Shown here piece after piece: positions 42,141 to 64,000 of a stretch of 64,000 nt of DNA. Both the position numbers and the translations under genes were made by a program. Location of the stretch: positions 132,501-196,500 of the forward strand of contig JAPMOS010000021.1 in NCBI GenBank assembly GCA_027972325.1. The letters are read 5' to 3'. Each line of letters starts with the position of its first letter. The first letter of the stretch is position 1. This stretch comes from Paratrimastix pyriformis (lineage: Eukaryota > Preaxostyla > Paratrimastigidae). Below the pieces are notes generated by a model. It was not told the origin of the DNA. It worked only from the letters and a program-made list of their open reading frames with translations, and did no database searches.

Positions 42141-43290
42141 CTTAGGACACCTGCGTTATTACAGATGTGCCGCCCCAGCCGAGAAAGACCTCATTCATGG
42201 CCAATGCTCTGGCTTCTGCGGTGGGTTTTGCCCTGCCCGGAGCTGGTCACTCCGTACATATTGGGCCAGTGCTCTGCTGCCCAACTGCGGCCCTATATAT
42301 CTCAATTTCGGCGTCGATTCCTCCGGGATATTTGCGATCCTCCTGGCCAACACCGTCTTTTGGCCTCCCCCAAGTTCCGCTGTTCCACGTCCCGCCAACC
42401 TTCAAGTGTTTGCATGCGGGATGGATGTGATGACGCCATAGGTTGCGTCCCATAATAAATTTTCTCTTCCGTCCCATAACTTTTCATCCCAGTGGCCGTC
42501 TTCTTAAGTCCAAGTTGGCGTGCCGTTTGGTGTCCGCCTCGCGCGTGCCGACAAATTGGTATGTGAGGGGCATCGCTCGCAACTGCACACTTTGGTGAGC
42601 AGCGAGGGCTCGCTCGTGACACGACGTTCTGACGTTGTGTCGCTTGCTTTCGCGTGGGACGAGGGAACTCCCTTGGACCACGCCGTGACTCCCTGTCTTG
42701 GGGTAAGCTCGAGTCAGGGGGTATGTAACCACTCCCTTCAGTGGAGGGGAGTGGTGAGAGGCGATGCGAGGGGACGACAACCCCGTTCCCTCCACTCATA
42801 GTCCCTCGGGACGTCTCGGGGCTCCTTTGTGGGGCCCCTTTCAATTTTACCCGGATCGGTTCGAAAGGAGATGAAGAATGTCGAAAAAAGAGTGATTGAC
42901 AGGAGGAGGAGGAGGTGGTGGGGGGGGGGGGGGGTGGCAGGAAGAAGGTAGAGCGTTGGCAGACAACCTCGGACGACCCGACAGGACAAACTCTGAGTTG
43001 AGGGGGATCAGAGCATCCGATGGCCATGGAGATTTCTGTGCGCGGCCCCTTCGGCAGAACGGCGGGCGCAACCCTTTACATTAATTACTGGGAACTGACG
43101 ATCCTTCTCCCACAACTTAAGGAAGTGTTTCCTCCCTACCTTGCGTCGGTTTCGGGGCTGTCCGACTCGTGCGGACTGGACAGTGGGTGCAGGAGAGAGT
43201 GTGAGTTCTGATGTGAATCAAATTGGAAAAAGAGCCTCTCTTACCCCTAGCGCACCAGGCTCTAAAATCCTGATCGAACTGGCACCGTGA
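42141..43290. other. Intergenic region between divergent genes
   Basis: It separates the RINT1 start (minus strand) from the proline-rich gene (plus strand), so it should carry both promoters. Several short ORFs of 60-100 codons occur but none resembles a family. An open plus-strand frame from an ATG at 43,020 (PQLKEVFPPYLASVSG) might be a 5' exon of the proline-rich gene. A G run is at 42,919-42,932. Confidence 0.5.
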
Positions 43291-43301
43291 ACTTCTCAGC
43301 A

Positions 43302-46177
43302 ATGAGTACCTTAATCATGCCTGAGGTAGACCGTGTATTAATGGAGTTTCTTGCGGCTGTTGGCGACGAAGATCGCTTCCAGGAGCTCCATGACAACATC
43401 CGCAAGATCTTCTCGAAACGTTCTACCTATTTCGTTCGTCACTTTTGCGATTGGTCAGAAGAGGTCTTTTCATTCGGCGATTTTCTTCCGTATCTCACCC
43501 AATCTCCAGGAGATTTACGACCATTTCCGTGATCCCCTGGGTCCTGGGATGGTGGAGCTCCTCCGTCCGTTTGTCTCCTCTTTCCACACTTTTCATCATT
43601 GTTTCCCATTAACTTTTACTTTTTTCTCCTCGTGCATGCTCATCCTAGTGAACCTCCATCGCATGCTGATGACCACCACCGGAGCACCTCCCCCACTTGC
43701 GGCTCCCCCCTCGCGGCCACCTCCGCAACCTCCCGCCAGCCCGGCCGAATCCACCCCCAGGGCCACGCCGTCCTTCTCACGGCGCGAATCGAGCGCCTCC
43801 TCCAAATCTCGTCCCCCCGAGCTGTCATTACCACCCCAGCCGGAGGCTCCAACCCCCACCCCGGTCGTCATCGCTACCACCCCTGCTCCTCCGCCTGACG
43901 TGGCTATCACCCAGCCCCCGGAGAAGGACCTGACCGTGGCTACCCCCCCGGCCGACCCCCCAGCCGCCCCCCAGCCACCTCCCCGCGACCTCGTCCGGAT
44001 GCTCTCCCCCCCGGCCCCCTCCAAGAACCAGCTCTCCCTGCCGCCCGTCCTGGCAGCCCTAGAGTCACCCACCACGGAGGAGGAGAGCGATGACCCGGAC
44101 CGGGTGGCTATCCCCCCGGTACCATCACCTCCAGCCCCCCTCCCCACCGCCATCTCGACCGGCACTGTCGGCATCACCACCACCGCCATTACCACCCCGG
44201 CGATCGCCACCACGTCCCAGTACACCCTGGACACTGCCAATTTCTTCGAGACGACTCAACCCCCGCTGAAGCCGCTGCCCCGGCCCGTCTCCACCACCTC
44301 CATGATGGGCGGAGAGCCAGACGAGGTCCCAACGTCGACCGAACCCCAGCAGCAGCAGTCACAGGCGGCTCTCGACCTGGTGACAGCCACCAACACCACA
44401 ACGGGCAGCACGGAGCGGCGCTCCCAGCACCGACACCACCATGGTCATCGGCATCATCATCACCACCACCGGGACACTGCCTCCCCTGCCCCCCCCGCGG
44501 ACACCGCCAACACCCCCACGGCCTCCGGAGGAACCACACAGCGTGCTGGCCAGATGGATGCGTCAGGGTCGGGTTCCGGGTCGACCCGCGCCGGGGCGAT
44601 GTCGACCTCCCACCCGGCGCCATACCCCGAGGGTCCGAGTGGCTCGAACCCCCTTCCCACCACCACCCCGCCACCACCACCCCCGCCGACCCCACCACCA
44701 CCACCACCACCAACCCCCCCGCCGGCGAGGGCTCCTCCCAGGGCACCCCTCGCCGTGTGCCCCAGTCCCCGCAGTACACCGCCACGGCCGGGGGGACCCC
44801 ACCTCATCCCGGGCTGCTCCTTGACTCAGACCAGCGCTCACCATACGCCACCCCGCGCGCCCGGCCCCCCCGGCCCGACGCCAGCGAGCCCCCGCCCACC
44901 CCGCCACACCGCGGTGGCCCCGGGACCCCGCCCAAGCACGGGCCCGCCACACCGCCCTGGCGCCCCGCCGCCGCCACGGCCGAAACAGGGGGATCCCCGG
45001 CCTGGGCGGGCGTGGCGGCTGCGCCCCCATCAGTCGACCTGCCCCCAATCGGGATGTCATCCTCGCCACCCAACCGGACCCCGCCTACACCCCCACGCCG
45101 GGCCTCCTCCGAGGCCATAGCAGCAGCCCACGAGGGCATCAGCCCCAGTAGCGGCTCGCCCCCCGGGACTGGGCGCTTCCCACCATTTTTGGGACCGTTC
45201 GAGTCGACCCCCCGGGGTGCGATCCGCCATCCCATGGGCCACTCGCCCAGCGCTGCCGCCCGGCTGATCACCCCGACCCCCGTCCGACGACATCACCCCG
45301 GAGATGTCGACTCCGGGACGACCCCCACCCGGTCGGCACCCGTGGCTATCCCCCAGTCGGCCCCCGCCCGTCAGCAGCAGCAGCTGATGGCACAGTGCTC
45401 ACCCGAGTCCCCCGCCCAGCAGCAGCAGCAATCCGAATCGAGGCACGAGAGTGAGGAACCCACAACGGCCGCCGCCCCCCCGGCGGCCTGTGTCAGCAGC
45501 CGGGTGACCCCGCCCCTTGCCGCCTCCCCCGAGCCGCCCCACCCCACGGCGGCCCCGGCCGGCAGCGGCTGGCACCCCCACGCACGCTGGATTCTGCGAA
45601 CCGGTGGAATCCAGGGGTCGCCCATTCGTCGGATGCTGCGCAGTCCCAAGGCCATCGATCACCCGCTGGCCGCACATCCCGTGGACGAGACCCGCCTGGC
45701 CGCGCACCATCGCAGTCGGTCCAGCTCCGTGCACGCGGGCCCCCGGGCTGTCGCCCCGGGCGTCGCCAGGATGGTCCACGGGCTGGCCACGGTCGGCGGC
45801 CACGCGCACCGCCAACGCGTTCTGCCGGCCGCGCCCGCTGGCCCGCCGGCGGCGGCGATGACCCTGGCCGCAGACCCGGTTGGGGCCATAGGGACCATTG
45901 GGGCCATGGCCCCACCCATGGGGTATCTCACCCCGGCCGGACTCCCGCCAGGCCCCAAGAAAACTGTGTTGTCGGCCTTCCACGACGGGCTCCCCAAGAG
46001 CCGGTCGAAGTCACGCGATTTCCCGCTGCGCAGCAAGCCGATGACGGCCGGTGATGGTGGGTTTCCCCGGGTGGGCAGACCCCTGGCCGTGGCGGGGCCC
46101 CAGTTGCAGCGTCAAGTGCAAGTCCCCAACCGGCTCGTGTCCATCGTGGTGCCGGCCCGCGAACGGGGCACCCCGCC

Positions 46178-46211
<34 letters not shown>

Positions 46212-46337
46212 GCGGGGGTGGTGGCGGGGGTGGACGGCTTGCGGGCGCCTCAGCGGCGCCCGCCCGAACCGCCGCTTGATGAGGACCTGGATTCGGACTG
46301 GGGCAACCCGTATGGGCCCGAGCGGCGCGAGTTCTGA
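43302..46337 (+). CDS. Large proline-rich disordered protein with a helical N-terminus
   Basis: Not recognised. The N-terminal exon from ATG 43,302 is helical (MPEVDRVLMEFLAAVGDEDR, FQELHDNIRKIFSKR). It is followed by a small exon 43,510-43,564 (EIYDHFRDPLGPGMVELL; donor GTCCGT) and the main exon from 43,649 (LNLHRMLMTTTGAPPP). The rest is Pro/Ser/Thr/Ala-rich, with His (HRHHHGHRHHHHHH) and Gln tracts. The first frame and the one that ends at 46,337 (PPLDEDLDSDWGNPYGPERR) meet in C/CCA runs near 44,690-44,730; an indel there, real or from assembly, would explain the switch. The donor of the first exon is uncertain (GTTCGT or GTCTTT). It could be a scaffold protein; no function can be assigned. 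Confidence 0.6.
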
Positions 46338-46339
46338 AG

Positions 46340-47440
46340 GCCACCTGCAGCAGCACCAGCACCAGCACCAGCACCACCATCATCATCACCATCATCACCA
46401 CCCCCACCATCCAATCATCAGCATCATCAGCATCATCAGCACCCAATCATCATCATCCAATCATCCAACCAATCATCCAATCATCATCATGGCCACCATC
46501 GCGCCATCCGGCCGGTCGGTCAGGGCGTGTGTGAGTGCCCCCACACCAGTTTTTTTAATTGTTCCCCCTTCCTGGTATTTCATTTCTCTTCTTGGGCGCC
46601 TGAATGATTGATTCAGTCCTGATTTTTTCACTCGCATCCCTCCTCTCCCTGGCCTCCTCACGCTGCTGGGCTTCATTGTGGGTTCACCTTTTTTTTGTTG
46701 GAGAACGCATATCTGAGTGACGATTGCGTTTCGCTCCTCTCTGTCTGTCTCTCTGTCTGTCTCTCCGTCTGTCTCTCTGTCTGTCTCTCTGTCTGTCTCT
46801 CTGTCTGTCTCTCCGTCTGTCTCTCCGTCTGTCTCTCCGTCTGTCTCTCCGTCTGTCTCTCCGTCTGTCTCTCCGTCTGTCTCTCTGTCTGTCTCTCTGT
46901 CTGTCTCTCTGTCTGTCTCTCTGTCTGTCTCTCTGTCTGTCTCTCCGTCTGTCTCTTGTCTGCGTGTCTGGGCGTGCCTCTCTGCCTCTGTGTCTGTGTG
47001 TCTGTGTGCGTGGCGTGGCGTGTGCTGGCCGAAAAGAAGTTGCATTCGACGAGAGATGGCACGGTGAAACGAGGGAGGGGGGAGGTGGCGAGGATGTTCT
47101 GGTCGGGTCGATGAGGGGTGGGCGGAGAATATTCACAACAAAGATGGGAAAATCTCGCGGTGCACAGAAAGATTCAGCCAAGATTAAGCCGGGGATCACA
47201 AAATATTTCCGATGAGAACGAAGTGAGCCTCACACGAGACGGCATTTAACACGAGACTGGAAAGGAAGGGAACCGGGTGATGAAAACCCCGAAAATATGA
47301 CACATACCGGATTGTTAACAGAAACGCATAGCATAACGCATAAGACAATAACGCATAACGCATAGCTCAGAACTCATAACGCCGCATAATAATAGCACAT
47401 GCATGATGACACAATTGATGACATATGACGACACATGACA
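46340..47440. repeat. CAT tract, TCTGTCTG minisatellite and spacer
   Basis: 46,352-46,492 holds CAGCAC and CATCATC words just after the stop of the proline-rich gene. 46,739-46,960 is a 12-bp CTGTCTGTCTCT/CTGTCTGTCTCC array. 46,960-47,440 is spacer without a recognisable gene; CATAACG words repeat at 47,330-47,380. Confidence 0.85.
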
Positions 47441-47620
47441 CAACAACCACCATTGGGGGACAGCCACCATTGGGGTATAGGATAGCCACCATTTAGGAAT
47501 AGCCACCATTGGGGAATAGCCACCATTGTGAAATAGCCACCATTGGGGTATAGGATAGCCACCATTGGGGGATAGCTACCATTGGGGTATAGGATAGCCA
47601 CCATTGGGGATAGCCACCAC
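47440..47620. repeat. GATAGCCACCATTGGGG minisatellite
   Basis: About nine units of 16-27 bp built on AATAGCCACCATTGGGG, some with GTATAGGATAGCC. It ends exactly at the stop codon of the minus-strand gene that begins at 47,621, so the array is the start of its 3' UTR. Confidence 0.9.
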
Positions 47621-56070
<8,450 letters not shown>

Positions 56071-56205
56071 CGCTTGGGAGGGAATGCTCCGGCTGAGAGG
56101 GCGCGAGGCTGTTGCGCCGGGGAAGTAGATAATCAGGAGCCGTTTTTTTTTGTTTTCAAATATTTATTATTCCTGACAGGATACAATTGACAATATTGTT
56201 GGCGT

Positions 56206-56530
56206 TCACCACCACTCATCTTTAGCAGGCCAGCTCTTCGCTGATCCGTGCAAACGACTGGAGGTGGCCTCAGTCTCCGTGTGGGGTCCGAGCAAAGTCT
56301 CTCCAGGCAATTGCCGGAGAAAACGATGGAAGGCGGAGGGAGAGGGAAGAGGAGAACGATACGAAAGGGATGGTACGCACCTGTTTGACAATGTGTTAAG
56401 GAAGCTGGGCAGCCCAAAATGCCTGCCTGTGTCTCTCAAAGCGCTGGCCAGGGCCTCCAAAGACTGGTGGGGCTTGCGAACGAGCCGCTCATAAGCGGAA
56501 GAACGATCATCACCCTCAAAAAAACGCACA
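56206..56530 (-). CDS. Possible small gene, unrecognised
   Basis: An open minus-strand frame encodes SSAYERLVRKPHQSLEALAS and LRDTGRHFGLPSFLNTLSNR, helical-looking segments, then a low-complexity middle with a possible intron (about 56,385-56,325), then LRQLPGETLLGPHTETEA. The start is unclear: a nearby ATG at 56,558 is in another frame across a T run. No family is recognised. It lies upstream of, and in the same orientation as, the F-box membrane gene. Confidence 0.3.
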
Positions 56531-56539
56531 GCTGGAGAG

Positions 56540-57068
56540 CCGCTCTCTCTGCCGTCATTTTTGGTTCTGGTCGGCGTTTATCCTCTGATGGAAAGCATCA
56601 CACAAAAAGGTTAGAGACTAGTGGCCACCACAACGAGGCCTCCTCTACATAACAATGGACTGAACCCCTCTCCTTTGCGGGTGGACGACGGCAGCGTCAG
56701 GCTCGCCGGATGGGCTCGTCCTCAAAACCTGCAGGGAGGGGGGTGGGGTCTCAGGTCGCTGCTCTTCCCGTCTCCTTCTCTTCCTGCTTTGCTTTCGCCA
56801 GGATGGCGCAAGCGGGACTACATCTGGGCCTGGCGCTGGGCCTCAAGCGCTGAAGTGGCTGGGGATGAGGCGATATTTTGTGAAATCGGGTTGGGAAATG
56901 GGGGAAATGGGAGTAAAACCTTTTGTGAACTCTTCTCGATTGTGATTATCTAGTTAGCCTCCTACGAGGCTGCATTAACACGAGACTGACTGGTTAGCGA
57001 AATCGATTTGCCTGCTGCGGATCGCGCCAGCCTACATCGACTATCTCCCTCCTCGACCTCTTGTTCCA
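56540..57068. other. Intergenic region, no gene supported
   Basis: Contains spurious ORFs only. A motif ACGAGGCTGCATTAACACGAGACTG at 56,965-56,990 resembles one at 47,230-47,262. The plus-strand promoter for the gene starting at 57,069 should lie here. Confidence 0.4.
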
Positions 57069-60808
<3,740 letters not shown>

Positions 60809-60864
60809 TGGAGAGGGGAGGTTTGGGGGTACCGATGGCATTTAATTTCATCGTTTTCTTTCCG

Positions 60865-61032
60865 TCCGTCCGTCTCTGTCTGTCTCTGTCTGTCTGGCTG
60901 TCTGTCTGTCTGTCTCCGTCCTGTCTCCTGTCTCTGGCTGGCTGGCTGGCTGGCTGGTTGGCTGGCTGGTTGGCTGGCTGGCTGGCTGGCTGGCTGGCTG
61001 TCGGTGGGGTGTGTTGTTGGTGTTGTTGTTGG

Positions 61033-61063
<31 letters not shown>

Positions 61064-61070
61064 CACGGGT
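60865..61070. repeat. CTGT, CTGG and TTG microsatellites
   Basis: CTGTCTCTGT (60,870-60,920), CTGG with TTGG variants (60,935-61,000) and TTG (61,012-61,062), between two convergent genes. Confidence 0.95.
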
Positions 61071-61544
61071 CCCCTCATCCCTTCCTCGCCCTCCCGATTT
61101 CGTTTTCCCTCCGTTCCTACCTCCCACCCCACACCCCCCCACCCCCACCCCACACACCCCGCACACCACACACCCCGCCTTTTCCGGCTCGTTTCTATGT
61201 GACGACAACAGGAAAAACCCCACCACGTACTGATGGGGCAAACAACCCCGAGATCATCCGGGTTTGAGGGGGAATGGGCGAAGGGGGGGGGGGGGGGACT
61301 GACAAGAACCGGAAAAGCCCCACCACGTACTGATGATGGGGCAACTTCCTTACGTAGTTTTTGGGAGGGTGGAGGGGGGAAAAAGGACTGACAACAGGAA
61401 GCCCAGGGCCCTGTTTTTCACGGGTTGGCAGGAGGTTGCCGGCAAAGCGGCAGATCGTGTTTGGGACGCGCCAGTTCAAAAAAGAAGTGAAGGGGCAAGT
61501 TTGTTGTGTTTTGTTTGTTTGTGGGTTTTTCTTCTGAACGAGAT

Positions 61545-61960
61545 AGAGTTGCACGTTTTAAAGAGTTGCACGTTTTAAAGAGTTGCACGAAAAAAGTTGC
61601 TTTCTTCTTCTTTTTTCTCTCTCCCCTTTCTTTCATCTTTTTTTTTCTCGGCCCAAGAAAGACAGCCCAACTCGAGGTCCCAGACCGCTCGCTCCTCGTG
61701 CCCAGAGAGAGAGAGAGAGATAGCGTGTTCAACCTCAACAACAGAGTTGCACGAAAAAAGCTGCTTTCTTCTTCTTTTTTCTTTCTCCACTTTCTTTCTT
61801 CTTTTTTTTCTCCACCCAAGAAAGACCTCTCGCCTTGAGCCCCAGACTGTCCCTCGTGCACAAACGCAACGACAAAAAATTTACTTTTTTCTTTCTCACT
61901 TTCTTTTTTCTTTCTCCACTTCTTTCTCCTTTTTTACGACTTTCGTGCAACTTTGATGAG
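61545..61960. repeat. Pyrimidine-rich tandem duplication with GAGTTGCACG words
   Basis: Two diverged copies of a roughly 135-base segment (61,580-61,715 and 61,745-61,880; shared GTTGCACGAAAAAAG, CCAAGAAAGAC and CTCGTGC) and a partial third (61,880-61,960). Three GAGTTGCACGTTTTAAA-like words precede. The last 34 bases, inverted, match 18,174-18,207. It lies between convergent genes, so in their 3' regions. Confidence 0.8.
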
Positions 61961-62132
61961 GAGTGGAAGAGAGCGGTGACGCGTACGGAAACCGACAACG
62001 TGGAGGCAGCACTCCTCCCCTCCCCTCCCTTCCCCTCCCCCCCCCCCCCCCGACCGCTCTTGAACGAGCCACCAACTCCAGGCCAAAGGAAGACATCACC
62101 TCTTTCTTCGGACAGCACCAACAGCGGCAGCA

Positions 62133-63619
62133 TCATCGGCCTATGGCAGGACAGTACTCAATGGTCGTCTCTGGCCCTTGGCCAAGCAGATGTCTCAGGG
62201 TTGTCGCCACGACCACCGACTCGGCGTCGGTCACGCCGAGGGTCACCAGGAGCTGATCATCGAGGTGGCCGACCCCCTGGGGCGGCACGTCCGGGAAGAC
62301 CAGTGACATCAGGTAGAGGAACGTGCCCGGGATGCTCTCGATCGATGCCGGCAGCGAGCGGACCGACACCACCGCATATGGGGCAGTGGGGCCCATGATG
62401 ACGACCAGGTGCTCAAAGTACACTGACGCCTCGCGGTTGTGGCGCGCATGGACAATGGTGATCAGGTACTCCGGACAAGCGCCGCCGTTGGTGGTGGGTT
62501 GCCTGTCACACATGGCGATTCGGACCACATTCGTGCCTTGGTTGATGGGCACGGCGCGGTCAGCCCACTGGGCGAAGCAGGGAGAGGGCGCGGCCGTGGG
62601 GCCCGGGATGGCGGCAACCTGCCCGTCGGGCGAAAGTCCATACACCTGGCGGGGGTTCATGGCGTAGCTGACCAGCAGCGCCCCGCTGTGGTCGACGAAG
62701 CAGATCCAATTCTTTTCAATCCACCGGGGGCCCTCGACCCCGCCGCCCACGATCCGCAACTCGGTCTCTTGGGCGAAGGGCACATCGGCGGGAGCCGGAC
62801 CCAGGAAGGGGCCCATCTCAGGGACAAGGGTCCGCATGTTGGCAAGCCACACGTCGCGGGCGGTCTGGGTGCTCGCCGCATTGGAGCCGTAGCTGAGCAG
62901 GAGTTCGCCTGACGGGTGCCACAGCAGGCGCGGGTCTTCGGACCCCACGAAGACGTCGTAATTGAAATGCACGTCCGCTGGTTGGTGGTGGAACCGATAG
63001 TAGAGCTGGCGGGAGCGGGGGAGAAAGTGAGCATAAAAACGGAACCGGGGGAACAGTCGCCACAGACGCTTCTCAGATTCAGGTTGTGGAAGTGCAGGGT
63101 CTGCGGCTGCCGGGCGCAGGTCAAGAACCGGTCCAGTGGGCAGTAGATCAGCGTCGATCTCTGCACGGTGAGCGGCTCGCCCTCGAATTCGAGGGTATCG
63201 GTGGACGGCCAAGCCCGGGCGACGACCAGGTACGGGAAGGGGGATCGGTAGGAGGCGGGCAGGGCCACCATGGAGGGGTTGAAGTAGGGCGGCTGCCGGC
63301 TGGCGGGAAGGTTGGGCAGATATCGGATCCGGGTCAGGCTGCCCTCGGCCGGCTGGCCGGCGGCGGGGAGGCAACGCATGGCAACCAGGACATTGGCCAG
63401 GGAGAAACGTTGCCGATGGACGATCGGGTCCCCTGGGCGAGTGGCCAGGACCACGAGGTCCTCGCCCACGTGGACAAGTCCCGTGATCGTGGCCTCGGGC
63501 AGGCCGACCAGCAGCAGCGGGGCGGAGAGCACGCAGCGCACCTGGTACGGGAAGGTGTCGTCGAACAGGTACAGGTAGTTGAGCGGCCCCGTGCTGAAGA
63601 ATCCCAGAAAGCTGGAACG
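62133..63619 (-). CDS. Paralogue of the propeller glycosidase-like protein, C-terminal part
   Basis: Exons 63,619-63,068 and 63,005-62,133 join in phase (donor GTCTGT). The visible part starts inside the first propeller's last motif (LYLFDDTFPYQVRCVLSAP; compare LYLFQDRAPYQVRCV in the neighbour) and continues with a complete second domain: FNPSMVALP, YCPLDRFLTCARQP, SEDPRLLWHPSGELLLSYGS, ANMRTLVPEMGPF and IEKNWICFVDHSGALLVSYA. Unlike its neighbour, this second domain keeps the NPS, DPR and EKNW motifs. It ends ETTIEYCPAIGR; the partner ends GAVEYCPHRYF. The N-terminus lies beyond the (TG)n intron tract and the window edge. Confidence 0.75.
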
Positions 63620-63654
63620 CTGGGACAGGTGCAGTGGAGTCCCTGGTGTGTGCG

Positions 63655-64000
<346 letters not shown>

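Noticed and set aside
42165-42477. Small genes in the RINT1 upstream region
   Set aside because: Competing ORFs on both strands of similar length, with no family resemblance and no splice support.

Overview
The window looks like nuclear DNA of a GC-rich, intron-rich, free-living single-celled eukaryote with a flagellum. It has split genes with AG acceptors, a nuclear-type tRNA-Leu, a transition-zone protein (B9D1), a ferlin, an NRZ/Dsl1 tether subunit (RINT1/Tip20), a TMA7 ribosome-associated protein and many microsatellites, most of them inside introns. The species cannot be read from the sequence. A metamonad such as Paratrimastix is one guess, offered only as inference.

Layout. 1-6,040: satellites, two 5'-truncated non-LTR retrotransposon 3' ends (minus strand) and three copies of a 331-bp repeat, probably inside or just past the 3' part of the ferlin gene. 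6,041-14,994 (-): a ferlin with at least five C2 domains and a FerI motif; its C-terminus is not seen. 15,178-17,520 (+) and 25,983-28,359 (-): an inverted pair of F-box/leucine-rich-repeat-like genes, both carrying frame breaks. 19,017-20,264 (-): B9D1. 21.1-24.0 kb: an Ala-rich coiled-coil ORF and a GTGCACC-rich tract. 24,482-24,796 (+): TMA7. 29,190-30,926 (-): a small unrecognised split gene. 31,564-42,140 (-): RINT1/Tip20, reconstructed as 21 exons, with a tRNA-Leu(CAA) in one intron. 43.3-46.3 kb (+): a large proline-rich disordered protein, divergent from RINT1. 47,621-56,070 (-): an F-box protein fused to a TMEM185-like multispan membrane domain; one of its introns holds a 4.25-kb array of a 16-bp hairpin repeat. 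57,069-60,808 (+) and 62,133-63,619 (-): two tail-to-tail paralogues with beta-propeller glycosidase/phosphorylase-like motifs.

Three patterns cut across genes. First, almost every 5' splice site I could place reads GTC-N-G instead of GTR-A-G. Second, exon edges together with their splice sites are repeatedly copied into the neighbouring intron, next to microsatellites. Third, the intron satellites often look like extensions of the donor sequence, and many have no stop codons. The genes do not form an operon or pathway; several act in membranes (ferlin in fusion, RINT1 in Golgi-to-ER tethering, B9D1 at the ciliary gate).
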